A DNA stretch of 64,000 nucleotides from Streptomyces sp. B93 (GCF_018070565.1 NZ_JAGPXL010000008.1:186001-250000); one strand, 5' to 3'. Shown: positions 8,893-18,122, counted from the stretch's first letter. The notes: generated from the letters alone by a model not told the origin. Numbers and translations are program-made.

Positions 8893-9858
8893 ATGACGAC
8901 GGACACCCCGGCCCGGCTCCTCCAACTGCTCTCCCTCCTCCAGACGCCCCGCGAATGGCCCGGCGGCGAGCTGGCGGAACGCCTCGGTGTCTCCCGGCGC
9001 ACGGTCCGGCGGGACATCGACCGGCTCCGCGAACTCGGCTATCCCGTGCAGGCCACCATGGGCGCCGACGGCGGCTACCGGCTCGTCGCGGGCAAGGCGC
9101 TGCCACCGCTCGTCCTCGACGACGAGGAGGCGGTGGCCATCGCGGTCGGCCTGCGCGCCGGCGCCGGGCACGCCGTCGAGGGCGTCGACGAGGCCTCCGT
9201 ACGCGCGCTCGCCAAGCTGGAGCAGGTGCTGCCCTCCCGGCTGCGCCACCGCGTCACCACCCTTCAGGCCGCGACCACCCCGCTGACCAGCGGAGACGGC
9301 CCCAGTATCGCCCCGGAAACACTGACCGTGATGGCCTCCACGGTGGCCGGGCACGAGCGGCTGCGGTTCGCCTACCGCGCCAAGGACGGCACCGAGACCC
9401 GACGCCTCACCGAGCCGTACCGGCTGGTGTCGACGGGTCGGCGCTGGTACCTCGTCGCCTACGACCTCGACCGCGACGACTGGCGCACCTTCCGCGTCGA
9501 CCGCGTGACCAGCCCCTTCGCCACCGGCGCCCGCTTCGCCCCCCGTGAGCTGCCGACCGGCGACGCCGCCGAGTACCTCCGGCGCTCCATACGGCACCAC
9601 CGGGAGACGTACGACTTCACCGTCACATTCGCCGCGCCCGCCGAGGACGTCGCCGCCCGGGTACCGGCCTGGCTGGGCGCCCCCGAACCCCTCGGACCCG
9701 ACCGCTGCCGACTGCGCGCCACGACCGGCGATCCGGTGGAGTGGCTGGCGGTCCGGCTGGCCATGCTGGGCTGGGACTTCACCGTCCACGAGCCGGAGGA
9801 ACTCGCGGCCTGCGTACGGGAACTGGGCGGACGGCTGAGCCGGGCCGGGGGTGGGTGA
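8893..9858 (+). CDS. WYL-domain (YafY-type) transcriptional regulator
   Basis: A 321-residue regulator. The N-terminal HTH_11-type winged helix (residues 1-60: LLSLLQTPREWPGGELAERLGVSRRTVRRDIDRLRELGYPV) is followed by GADGGYRL. The WYL domain is centred near residues 140-210, where the eponymous triplet appears as RWYLVAYDLDRDDWRTFRVDRV. A WCX-like C-terminal region follows. WYL proteins sense small ligands or nucleic acids. Its divergent neighbour is an MFS pump with a shared palindromic operator, so it probably represses or activates that pump and itself. Confidence 0.92.
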   Translation: MTTDTPARLLQLLSLLQTPREWPGGELAERLGVSRRTVRRDIDRLRELGYPVQATMGADGGYRLVAGKALPPLVLDDEEAVAIAVGLRAGAGHAVEGVDEASVRALAKLEQVLPSRLRHRVTTLQAATTPLTSGDGPSIAPETLTVMASTVAGHERLRFAYRAKDGTETRRLTEPYRLVSTGRRWYLVAYDLDRDDWRTFRVDRVTSPFATGARFAPRELPTGDAAEYLRRSIRHHRETYDFTVTFAAPAEDVAARVPAWLGAPEPLGPDRCRLRATTGDPVEWLAVRLAMLGWDFTVHEPEELAACVRELGGRLSRAGGG

Positions 9859-9908
9859 GCACCCGGGACCCGGATGCGCGGGTCCGAGGTGGACCTCCGC
9901 GCGCGCCG

Positions 9909-10670
9909 CTACGTGCCCTGCCCGGGCCAGGGGAACCGCCGCAGCGCCCCCAGGTTCCGCAGCACCGACTCCACCGGCCCCTCGGGACCGTCGAGCGGCG
10001 CGTCGCCGTTCGCCCAGGACTCCACCGCCACGCGTACGGCGGCACTGGCGACGGCGGCGGCGAAGCGCACGTCGGGACGGACGGGGGCGCCAGCACTGGC
10101 AACGTTGTCCGATACGTCCTCCGGCGCGCGGCCCACCGCCTCGTCCACCGCCTCGTCCACCGCATCGCCCAATGCCCCACCCGGCACCTCGCCCCGCGCC
10201 GCCGCCGTACGCCCCAGCAGCACCTCCGCCAGCGCCGCCTCCGTCTCCTGGCACACCTCCGCCCAGACCTTGCGCAGTGCCGGGCTGGTGCGGGCGAGGC
10301 GGATCAGGGTGCGCGCCCACTCCCAGGAGGCGGCCGAGACGCCCGCGCCGGGGGTGAGGGTGTGCCGTACGGCGTGTTCGAGGGCCGCGGGGACGGACAG
10401 TTCGGCGGGGGCGGTGCGTACCGCGTCGGCCCAGCGCTCGGCGCCCGCCGCGTAGAGCGGGGCGACCGCCTCCTCCTTGGTGGCGAAGTAGCGGTAGAAG
10501 GTGCGGGGGGCGATCCCGGCGGCCTGGGCGATGTCCTCGGCACGGGTGGCGCGCAGGCCGTGGGCGACGAAGAGCCGGGCGGCCGCGCGGGCGATCTCCA
10601 TCCGGGTGGCGGCCTTGCGCCGCTCGGTCAGGGACGGGGACGCGGAAGAGGGCGGGGTGGTGCTGCTCAC
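9909..10670 (-). CDS. TetR/AcrR family transcriptional regulator
   Basis: A 253-residue regulator. The HTH at residues 18-65 reads ATRMEIARAAARLFVAHGLRATRAEDIAQAAGIAPRTFYRYFATKEEAV, a canonical TetR_N domain; the C-terminal ligand domain is Ala-rich and unspecific. Start is GTG at 10670 with no clear ribosome-binding site. It could be leaderless, since a TGGCA-N5-TGCCA palindrome and the likely promoter lie within 40 bases upstream. There is no divergent partner; the only near gene, the WYL regulator, is convergent. Target therefore unknown beyond probable autoregulation. Confidence 0.9.
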   Translation of the reverse strand: MSSTTPPSSASPSLTERRKAATRMEIARAAARLFVAHGLRATRAEDIAQAAGIAPRTFYRYFATKEEAVAPLYAAGAERWADAVRTAPAELSVPAALEHAVRHTLTPGAGVSAASWEWARTLIRLARTSPALRKVWAEVCQETEAALAEVLLGRTAAARGEVPGGALGDAVDEAVDEAVGRAPEDVSDNVASAGAPVRPDVRFAAAVASAAVRVAVESWANGDAPLDGPEGPVESVLRNLGALRRFPWPGQGT

Positions 10671-10690
10671 GTCGGCAGGCTATGCCCATG

Positions 10691-10705
10691 TGGCACAATC
10701 TGCCA
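10691..10705. promoter_or_regulatory. Probable TetR autoregulatory operator
   Basis: TGGCA-CAATC-TGCCA palindrome 21 bases upstream of the TetR start codon, a shape and position typical of TetR operators. Confidence 0.55.
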
Positions 10706-10708
10706 TCC

Positions 10709-10751
10709 GGAGCGGGCCACCCCGGTGTTCAGGTACGGGGTGGCCCGCTCC
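10709..10751. terminator. Very strong hairpin upstream of the TetR gene
   Basis: Perfect 16-bp stem (10709-10724 with 10736-10751) and an 11-base loop. It insulates the TetR promoter from transcription coming from hrdD. Confidence 0.8.
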
Positions 10752-10998
10752 CAGGTAAGCAGGAAGCCGCAGGCACAAAAGGGCCGGGCTCCGACGCCCG
10801 GGGGAAGGCGCCGAAGCCCGGCGGGGAAAGTCCCGGCGCTGGGGGGGTGTGCGACGGGACTTGGCTTCTGGTCGGGCACGACAGGGGTGAACGTGCCCGA
10901 ACTGCTGTGCCCGGAAGTCTTGTTCCCGGGCGCAGGCCGATTAAGCGGCGTTACACGGCCATGTTTGCGCGGGCTTTCGCCACCCGGCGTACGCGGCC
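10752..10998. other. Gene-free, structured GC-rich intergenic stretch
   Basis: No convincing gene between hrdD and the TetR gene. The stretch holds several nested complementary segments, including AAGTCCCG (10828-10835) with CGGGACTT (10855-10862) and runs of GGGCC/GCCCGG near 10780-10805. It is bracketed by two strong terminator-like hairpins, so a small structured RNA is possible but nothing decides the strand. Confidence 0.4.
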
Positions 10999-11024
10999 AC
11001 CGCCGGTTGTACGCCACCGGCGGT
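10999..11024 (-). terminator. Terminator hairpin downstream of hrdD
   Basis: 9-bp perfect stem (ACCGCCGGT 10999-11007 with ACCGGCGGT 11016-11024), 79 bases past the hrdD stop. Confidence 0.6.
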
Positions 11025-11102
11025 CACGCAACCGTACGCGCCCCTGGAGCAGACGTCACGTCACGCCACTCCCGTACCGCCGTCGGCGACGGGGCGCACT
11101 CC

Positions 11103-12101
<999 letters not shown>

Positions 12102-12213
12102 GCGTGCTCCCTTGCGATGGTGAGGTCAGCGGGTGGTCCTGTGGACACTGGGGGCTCTCGGCACTCTCGCCACTCTTGGCACTCTCGCCGGGTGCCCGGC
12201 ATCCGATGGAAAC

Positions 12214-12240
12214 AACGACTGGAATCAGGACAGAATTCCC
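12214..12240 (-). promoter_or_regulatory. SigR-type promoter of hrdD
   Basis: Read on the minus strand: GGGAAT (12240-12235), exactly 18 bases, then GTT (12216-12214). This is a perfect match to the GGGAAT-N18-GTT consensus of SigR, the thiol-oxidative-stress sigma factor, about 113 bases upstream of the hrdD start. hrdD is an established SigR target in S. coelicolor. The 290 bases from here to the next gene (12241-12532) contain nothing I recognise. Confidence 0.8.
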
Positions 12241-12532
12241 AACCCACCCCTCAATTTTTCTGATCATGCAGTACCCTGTCGGGCCGCGCGGGGTCGTAGG
12301 GGTTCCCGGAGGATCTCCGTGAGGGCTGTATGCCCAGGTCAGAGGGGCTGTCGAGCGACCTCCGAGCCGCTTCCGCCCGGTTCCGCCCGGTCCCCCGTCC
12401 GCCCCCGCCTGAGACCGCCCTCACCCGTCCGGCGCCCTCCACCCCCGCACCGGCGCCCTTCACCGGTATAGACGACCCGCGCCGCCCGAAGGTTGCCGGA
12501 GCCGCCCGTTGCCCTTCGGCCCGTCCGCCCGG

Positions 12533-13324
12533 TCAGCCGAACTGCACGGACCGCTTGGCCAGTCCCATCCAGAACCCGTCGATCACCGACTTCTGTTCCC
12601 CCAGCTCCCCGGCGGCGTCCGCGGCGCCCATGGTCACGAACAGCGGGGCGAAGTGCTCGGTGCGCGGGTGGGCGAGGCGCCCGGCGGGCGAGGTATGCCC
12701 GAAGTCGAGCAGGGCGTCGACGTCCCGAGCGTCCAGCGCCCGGCGCCCCCAGTCGTCGAACTCCGCCGACCAGCTCGGCACTCCCCCGCCGGTGTGCCGC
12801 AGCGCGGCGAGGTTGTGGGTGAAGAAGCCGGAGCCGACGATCAGCACGCCCTCGTCGCGCAGCGGTGCCAGCCTGCGGCCGATGTCCATCAGCCGTACGG
12901 GGTCCAGGGTCGGCATGGAGATCTGGAGGACGGGGATGTCGGCCTCCGGGAACATCTCGGCGAGCGGGACGTAGGCGCCGTGGTCGAGGCCGCGGTCGGG
13001 GATGTCCTGCACGGGCGTGCCCGGCCCGCGCAGCAGCTTCCGTACGGACTCGGCCAGCTCGGGGGCGCCGGGCGCGGGGTAGCGGACCTGGTAGTAGTGC
13101 TCGGGGAAGCCCCAGAAGTCGTAGACGAGCGGGACCGTCTCGGTGGCGCCGAGGGCGAGCGGGGCCTCTTCCCAGTGGGCCGAGACCATCAGGATCGCCC
13201 TGGGCCGCGGCAGGTCGGCGGACCAGGCGGCGAGCTGTCCGGGCCAGACGGGGTCGTCGGCGAGGGGCGGGGCGCCGTGGCTGAGGTAGAGGGCGGGCAT
13301 GCGCTCCTGGCTACGGGCGGACAT
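12533..13324 (-). CDS. DODA-type extradiol ring-cleavage dioxygenase (LigB superfamily)
   Basis: A 263-residue metal-dependent dioxygenase. Marks of the class III extradiol/4,5-DOPA dioxygenase family are PALYLSHGAPPLADD (metal His near residue 15), ILMVSAHWEE (His near 50), LDHGAYVPL (catalytic His near 118) and GSGFFTHNL (His near 168). It probably opens a catecholic ring using a non-haem metal; the substrate is unknown. AAGGAG sits 6 bases before the ATG. The gene is divergent from a MarR regulator, suggesting control by a phenolic ligand. Confidence 0.9.
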   Translation of the reverse strand: MSARSQERMPALYLSHGAPPLADDPVWPGQLAAWSADLPRPRAILMVSAHWEEAPLALGATETVPLVYDFWGFPEHYYQVRYPAPGAPELAESVRKLLRGPGTPVQDIPDRGLDHGAYVPLAEMFPEADIPVLQISMPTLDPVRLMDIGRRLAPLRDEGVLIVGSGFFTHNLAALRHTGGGVPSWSAEFDDWGRRALDARDVDALLDFGHTSPAGRLAHPRTEHFAPLFVTMGAADAAGELGEQKSVIDGFWMGLAKRSVQFG

Positions 13325-13358
13325 GACGGGGGCTCCTTGGATGCTGGACGCTAAATGC

Positions 13359-13417
13359 TTTAAATCTCAAACACTCACGACACCGCCACGATACGACCCG
13401 CTTGTTTAACTTTCAAG
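13359..13417. promoter_or_regulatory. Two similar candidate MarR sites in the dioxygenase/MarR intergenic region
   Basis: TTTAAATCTCAAA (13359-13371) and TTTAACTTTCAAG (13405-13417) match at 10 of 13 bases and start 46 bases apart. The second is part of CTTG-N9-CAAG. The AT-rich shape fits MarR operators; the assignment is inference from position. Confidence 0.45.
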
Positions 13418-13440
13418 AAGCTCACTCGTACAGTGGACCC

Positions 13441-13929
13441 ATGAACGAACCCGTGTGGCTCACCGCCGAGGAACAACGCGTCTGGCGCGCCTACCTGCAC
13501 GCCACCACCCTCCTCGAGGACCACCTCGACCGTCAGCTCCAGCGGGACGCGGGCATGCCGCACGTCTACTACGGCCTCCTGGTGATGCTCGCCGAGGCCC
13601 CGGGCCGCCGACTGCGCATGACGGAACTGGCCATGCAGGCGAAGATCACCCGCTCCCGGCTCTCCCACGCGGTCTCCCGCCTGGAGAAGAACGGCTGGGT
13701 ACGCCGCGAGGACTGCCCGGCGGACAAGCGGGGCCAGTTCGCCGTACTGACGGACGAGGGGTACGAGGTGCTGCGGCGGACCGCGCCGGGCCATGTGACC
13801 GCCGTACGCGAGGCCCTCTTCGAACGGCTCACCCCGGAACAGCAGAAGTCCCTCGGCGAGATCATGGAGATCGTCGCCGAGGGACTTCAGCCCACCGAAG
13901 CGGGAGCGGACCTGCCCTGGCTGCGCTGA
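13441..13929 (+). CDS. MarR family transcriptional regulator
   Basis: A 162-residue regulator with the classic MarR winged helix: LRMTELAMQAKITRSRLSHAVSRLEKNGWVRREDCPADKRGQFAVLTDEGYEVL (residues about 57-110), including the DxRxx-type wing (ADKRG). ATG at 13441 was chosen over an upstream in-frame codon because it leaves the AT-rich operator region untranslated. It is divergent from the dioxygenase gene, the typical arrangement for a phenolic-acid-responsive repressor and its target. Confidence 0.92.
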   Translation: MNEPVWLTAEEQRVWRAYLHATTLLEDHLDRQLQRDAGMPHVYYGLLVMLAEAPGRRLRMTELAMQAKITRSRLSHAVSRLEKNGWVRREDCPADKRGQFAVLTDEGYEVLRRTAPGHVTAVREALFERLTPEQQKSLGEIMEIVAEGLQPTEAGADLPWLR

Positions 13930-13979
13930 GCCGCCTTCCGCTGGCGGCCGTGCGCGGTCCGGGGCAGGTCCGCCGGGGA

Positions 13980-14014
13980 CCGTACGACGGGGCGTCCCCT
14001 TCCCCGTCGTACGG
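13980..14014. terminator. Bidirectional terminator between convergent MarR and MFS genes
   Basis: Perfect 13-bp stem (13980-13992 with 14002-14014) and a 9-base loop. Confidence 0.85.
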
Positions 14015-14046
14015 GTGGTGCTGGCGTACCCGAAGGGGTGGCGTGA

Positions 14047-15591
14047 CTAGTGGGCGACGACGGGCACGGCGACCTCGTCCTCGGCACCGGCGCCGGATCC
14101 GGCGGCCGCGCCCATGTTGGGCTTGCCCGCGTTGACGAGGGTCATCGCGATCGCCGCGGCGACGACCAGGATGCCGACGGCGAACCAGATGGCGCTGGTG
14201 TAACCCTCCACCTGCGCCTGGAGCTGCACCAGCTGCGCCTGGGCACGGGAACCGGCCGAGCCGATGTGGTCCTGCACGTACGCGGTCGTCGCGGACGCGG
14301 CGATCGTGTTCAGCAGGGCCGTGCCGATCGCGCCGCCGACCTGCTGCGAGGTGTTCACCATCGCGGAGGCGACACCGGAGTCCCGGGGCTCGACGCCCTG
14401 GGTGGCCAGGGACATGGCGGGCATGAACGCCGTACCCATACCGAGGCCGAGCAGCACCATCGCGGGCAGCAGCAGGGCGGCGTACGAGGAGTCGATCTCC
14501 ATCCGGGTCAGCAGCAGCATGCCGACGGCGGCGACCAGGAAGCCCGGTCCCATCAGCAGCCGCGCCGGGACCCGGGTCATCAGCCGGGTGCCGATCTGGG
14601 TGGAGCCGATGATCATGCCCACGATCATCGGGAGGAAGGCGAAGCCGGTCTTGACCGGCGAGTAGCCCTTCACGATCTGGAGGTAGTACGTCAGGAACAG
14701 GAACAGGCCGAACATCGCGATGATCGCCAGGCCCAGCGAGAGGTAGATCCCACCGCGGTTGCGCTCGGTGATCACGCGCAGCGGCAGCAGCGGGGCCTTC
14801 ACCTTGGACTCGACCAGCACGAACGCGCCCAGCAGCAGCACCGACGCGACGAACATGGTGACGGTCACGCCGTCGCTCCAGCCGTCGGACTCGGCGCGCG
14901 TGAAGCCGTAGACCAGCGCGACCAGACCGAGGGTGGACAGGACCACGCCCGGGATGTCGAGCGGCGAGCGGTTGCGGCCGCCCTTCGGCTCACGGATGAC
15001 CAGCCAGGCACCGATCGCCGCGACCACGGCGAACGGGATGTTGACGAAGAACGTCCAGCGCCAGTCCAGGTACTCGGTCAGGAAGCCGCCGAGGATCAGG
15101 CCGACGGCGCCACCGCCACCGGCGATCGCACCGTAGATGCCGAACGCCTTGGCGCGCTCCTTGGCGTCCGTGAACATCACGGCGAGCAGCGACAGCGCGG
15201 CGGGCGCGAGCAGCGCGCCGAACGCACCCTGGAGGGCACGGGCGCCGAACATCATCGCCTCGTTGGTGGCGGCACCGCCGAGCGCGGACGCGGCGGCGAA
15301 GCCCGCCAGACCGATGACGAACGCGCGCTTACGGCCCCACAGGTCGGCGATCCGGCCACCGAACAGCAGCAGACCACCGAAGGCGAGGGCGTACGCCGTG
15401 ACGACCCACTGGCGGTTGCCGTCGGATATGCCGAGGTCCTGCTGGGCGGAGGGCAGGGCGATGTTCACGATGGTCGCGTCGAGGACGACCATCAGCTGGG
15501 CGAGCGCGATGAAGACGAGCGCCTTCCAGCGACCCGGATCAGGAACCGGGGCGGCTGAAGCACCGGAGGCGCTTCGGACTGTTTCAGACAT
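14047..15591 (-). CDS. MFS multidrug efflux transporter (EmrB/QacA, DHA2 family)
   Basis: A 514-residue protein with about fourteen membrane helices. Helix 1 reads ALAQLMVVLDATIVNIALPSAQQDLGIS. Motif A GGRIADLWGRKRAFVIG and motif C-like AIAGGGGAVGLILGGFLTEYLDWRWTFFVNIP are typical of the drug:H+ antiporter-2 family. ATG at 15591 is preferred; a GTG four codons earlier is possible. It follows a TetR gene in the same direction, separated by 152 bases containing a minisatellite, so the pair is probably one regulatory unit. Confidence 0.9.
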   Translation of the reverse strand: MSETVRSASGASAAPVPDPGRWKALVFIALAQLMVVLDATIVNIALPSAQQDLGISDGNRQWVVTAYALAFGGLLLFGGRIADLWGRKRAFVIGLAGFAAASALGGAATNEAMMFGARALQGAFGALLAPAALSLLAVMFTDAKERAKAFGIYGAIAGGGGAVGLILGGFLTEYLDWRWTFFVNIPFAVVAAIGAWLVIREPKGGRNRSPLDIPGVVLSTLGLVALVYGFTRAESDGWSDGVTVTMFVASVLLLGAFVLVESKVKAPLLPLRVITERNRGGIYLSLGLAIIAMFGLFLFLTYYLQIVKGYSPVKTGFAFLPMIVGMIIGSTQIGTRLMTRVPARLLMGPGFLVAAVGMLLLTRMEIDSSYAALLLPAMVLLGLGMGTAFMPAMSLATQGVEPRDSGVASAMVNTSQQVGGAIGTALLNTIAASATTAYVQDHIGSAGSRAQAQLVQLQAQVEGYTSAIWFAVGILVVAAAIAMTLVNAGKPNMGAAAGSGAGAEDEVAVPVVAH

Positions 15592-15659
15592 GGGGGTACC
15601 CACTTCGGGACTTCGTGACGGAAATTTCGGTACTTGTACGGGACGTTAGAACTGCTGTG

Positions 15660-15719
15660 TCTGTGTGCGAGGTGTCTGTCTGCGAGGCGTCTCTGTGCGA
15701 GGTGCCTCTGTATGAGGTG
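15660..15719. repeat. 15-bp minisatellite, four tandem copies
   Basis: Copies at 15660, 15675, 15690 and 15705 with consensus TCTSTGTGCGAGGTG; each differs from the consensus by zero to three bases. It lies between the TetR stop and the MFS start, so it would sit in the leader of the pump mRNA. Confidence 0.85.
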
Positions 15720-15743
15720 GGGGACTGCCGGACGGGCGAGAAC

Positions 15744-16403
15744 TCATCGCCCGCAGCCGGGGTCCCTCAGGTCCTGCAAGGTCACGGGCGTCCCCGGCAG
15801 GTCGTTTGAGCGGGAGTGGGCCCGCAGACCGTCCAGGAACAGCTGTAGGTGGCGGTGGACGTAGCGGTCGATGCTGAGGCACCCGAGCCCCGCCGGAGGC
15901 CGGCTGAGCTGGCCGATGACGATCATCAGATCGCCGACCGCCACATCGGTGCGCAGTTGACCGGCCGCCTTGGCGCGTTCCATGACGTCCGCGACGAGCC
16001 GCTCGACCCGTAGCCGGGCCGCCTCCAGATCGGGGTGGTGCTGGTCGAAGGTGGTGGAGATCATCGGACAGAGCGCGCTGATCCGTTCGTCGGCGGCGGC
16101 GTGCACGAAGCGCTCCAGCGCCATGAAGGCGTCGTCGTTCTCGGCGAGCGCCTGCTCGGCCGCCCGTGCCGTACGCTCCATCACCGAGCAGACGACCTCG
16201 CGGACGAGGGCATCACGGTCGGGGAAGTTGCGGTACACGGTGGCGTTGCCCACCCCGGCCCGGCGGGCGATGTCGTCGAGCGGCACGTCAGCGCCGTGTT
16301 CGACGAACAGCTCGCGGGCGGCGGCGACGATCCGCTCCCGGTTGCGCAGAGCGTCGGCGCGGGGCCGGGTCGTCCTGCGTCGCTCGGGAGGCGCGGTCTG
16401 CAC
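15744..16403 (-). CDS. TetR family transcriptional regulator of the adjacent MFS pump
   Basis: A 219-residue regulator. The TetR HTH spans residues 14-60 (ALRNRERIVAAARELFVEHGADVPLDDIARRAGVGNATVYRNFPDRDALV), followed by a TetR C-terminal domain ending SIDRYVHRHLQLFLDGL. The frame is open upstream, but GTG at 16403 is the convincing start because AAGGAG lies just before it. The upstream reading would be only repeat sequence. It is first in a unit with the downstream MFS pump. A 9-mer array and a 10-bp palindrome upstream are likely its binding sites. Confidence 0.9.
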   Translation of the reverse strand: MQTAPPERRRTTRPRADALRNRERIVAAARELFVEHGADVPLDDIARRAGVGNATVYRNFPDRDALVREVVCSVMERTARAAEQALAENDDAFMALERFVHAAADERISALCPMISTTFDQHHPDLEAARLRVERLVADVMERAKAAGQLRTDVAVGDLMIVIGQLSRPPAGLGCLSIDRYVHRHLQLFLDGLRAHSRSNDLPGTPVTLQDLRDPGCGR

Positions 16404-16446
16404 GGTGTGCTCCTTAAGTGGCCGAGGTGCCGGGACGGTCCGGGGG

Positions 16447-16561
16447 CTCCCCGTTGTGCGGAAGGCTCCCCGTTCCGGGAAGGGCCCCCTGTTCAAGAGA
16501 GGGACTCCCCGTTCCGGGGAAGGAATCCCCGTTTGACCCGGACGCATGGTTAAACGGGGAT
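16447..16561. promoter_or_regulatory. Repeated CTCCCCGTT boxes and a 10-bp palindrome upstream of the TetR gene
   Basis: CTCCCCGTT-like 9-mers start at 16447, 16466, 16485 (CCCCCTGTT), 16505 and 16525, a 19-20 bp period equal to two helical turns. The last box forms a perfect inverted repeat ATCCCCGTTT (16525-16534) with AAACGGGGAT (16552-16561) over a 17-base spacer. The whole looks like a multi-site operator. Confidence 0.65.
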
Positions 16562-16731
16562 CGGGTCCCCGCTTATTTCCCCCCGCCCGAATCAATTCCC
16601 GTGACCTGAGTCACATCCCCCGCCGGTCCCACGATCGGTCTCCTCCAGCGCGCGCCCGCGCCCGCCTCGGCACATGGTGATCAAGAGGGTGCAGCCGGAG
16701 ACGGTGGCTGCCTGGAGCGAAAGGTCCATGC

Positions 16732-18024
16732 ATGCAGCCGCTGCCGAGGAGCCGTCGGATACGCGCGCGGCGCGGGGCCGCCCTCACGGCCGTGACGGTC
16801 CTGACCCTCGCGGTCAGCACCTCGGCTGGCACCGGCCATCTGCTGCCGGACAGCACCACCGCGTCCGGCGCCCGCGCCATGTCCGCCGCCCGCTCCTCCG
16901 CCCTGGGCCCCTGCATGATCAACGGCGGCCTCGAGGTCCAGATGTCGGAGGGCCTGCCCACCCCCACCGGCTACACCCGCTCCACCGGCACCGTACGCGC
17001 CCTCACCCTGATGATCGACTTCCCCGACGCCCGCGGAAAGGGCAGCGCCCAGGCCCGCTACCGCGAGTTCTTCCCCCAGACCCGCACCTGGTTCCGCACC
17101 AGCTCCTACGGCCGCCTCGACTACCGCCCCGAGGTCCCCATCCGCGGCTGGCTGCGCATGCCGAAGCCCTTCCGGTCGTACGACATAGAACGCGGCGCCC
17201 CCTTCGACCCCGGCTACCGCGCACTCGTCGAGGACATCGTGGCCGCCGCCGACCCCAAGGTCGACTTCCGCCGCTACGACCTCGTGAACGTGCTGGTCAC
17301 CCCGAACGCGGGCCCCTCCGCCCTCGACACCGTCCTCTCCGTCACCTTCGCGGGCAACACCGAGGCCCCGACCGCGGACGGCGTCCCCGTCGCCAACGCC
17401 TCCTTCGTCTACTCCCGCCAGGACGACGGCTCCGGCTCCTACGCCAGGACCGGCTACCGCGTCCTCCCCCACGAGAACGGCCATGTCTTCGGCCTCCCCG
17501 ACCTCTACACCCAGGAAGGCGGCGGCGCCGTCGGCCACTGGGACATCATGAGCGAGGACTGGGGTGCCAACAACGACCTGCTCGGCTGGCACAAATGGAA
17601 ACTGGGCTGGCTGGACCCCCACCAGGTGGCCTGCGCGTCCGCCCCCGGCACCACCACGGAACACCTCCTCACCCCGCTCTCCCGCGCGGGCGGCCCGAAA
17701 CTCGTCTTCATACCCGTCGACGGGAGCACCGGATACGCCGTCGAACTGCGCACCCGCGGCGGCAACGACGAGGCGGTGTGCCGCCCGGGCGTCCTCATCT
17801 ACAAGGTCGACGCGGAGGTGGACACCGGCCGCGGTCCGGTCACCGTCTACGACTCCCGCCGCGACAGCGGAGGCTGCACCCGCAGCCCCAACGTCCACGC
17901 GGAACTCTCCGACGCCACGTTCACCCCGGGCGAGACGTTCAAGGACCCACGGCACGGGGTGCGGGTGGAGGTGGCGGGAGCGGACCTTGAGGGGAACCAT
18001 GTGGTGCGGGTGACTAGGCGGTAG
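16732..18024 (+). CDS. Secreted M6-family (immune inhibitor A-like) zinc metalloprotease
   Basis: A 430-residue exported protease. An Arg-rich n-region and hydrophobic stretch AALTAVTVLTLAVSTSAGTG (residues about 15-35) form a signal peptide. Zinc-binding HENGHVFGLPD is at residues 247-257, followed by VGHWDIMSEDWGANNDLLGWHKWKLGWL, the conserved M6 tail with its Met-turn. The region before (RALTLMIDFPD, FFPQTRTWFRTSSYGRLDY) also matches M6 peptidases. Probably secreted for extracellular protein breakdown. No partner genes are evident. Confidence 0.9.
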   Translation: MQPLPRSRRIRARRGAALTAVTVLTLAVSTSAGTGHLLPDSTTASGARAMSAARSSALGPCMINGGLEVQMSEGLPTPTGYTRSTGTVRALTLMIDFPDARGKGSAQARYREFFPQTRTWFRTSSYGRLDYRPEVPIRGWLRMPKPFRSYDIERGAPFDPGYRALVEDIVAAADPKVDFRRYDLVNVLVTPNAGPSALDTVLSVTFAGNTEAPTADGVPVANASFVYSRQDDGSGSYARTGYRVLPHENGHVFGLPDLYTQEGGGAVGHWDIMSEDWGANNDLLGWHKWKLGWLDPHQVACASAPGTTTEHLLTPLSRAGGPKLVFIPVDGSTGYAVELRTRGGNDEAVCRPGVLIYKVDAEVDTGRGPVTVYDSRRDSGGCTRSPNVHAELSDATFTPGETFKDPRHGVRVEVAGADLEGNHVVRVTRR

Positions 18025-18077
18025 GGGGAGGGGTGGCCTCCGGGGCGGGGGATGAGGGGGCGGGGCAGGTGAGGCGA

Positions 18078-18122
18078 GGCGAGGGGCCACTTGGGAGGCG
18101 AGGAGCCACTTGGCAGGTGAGG
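18078..18122. repeat. 19-bp tandem repeat, about 2.4 copies
   Basis: GGCGAGGGGCCACTTGGGA (18078-18096) and GGCGAGGAGCCACTTGGCA (18097-18115) differ at two positions, and a third copy begins at 18116. It lies in the gap between the protease and IclR genes. Confidence 0.75.

Noticed and set aside
10752..10998. Cobalamin or c-di-AMP (ydaO) riboswitch resemblance in the GC-rich leader-like sequence
   Set aside because: The conserved cores do not line up, and no transporter or cell-wall gene follows on the plus strand.
10667..11017. 116-codon minus-strand frame between hrdD and TetR
   Set aside because: It runs through two strong hairpins, lacks a ribosome-binding site and shows no family features.
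16404..16595. N-terminal extension of the TetR regulator through the CTCCCCGTT array
   Set aside because: The GTG at 16403 has AAGGAG directly upstream and begins the family-like sequence; the extension is only repeat translation.
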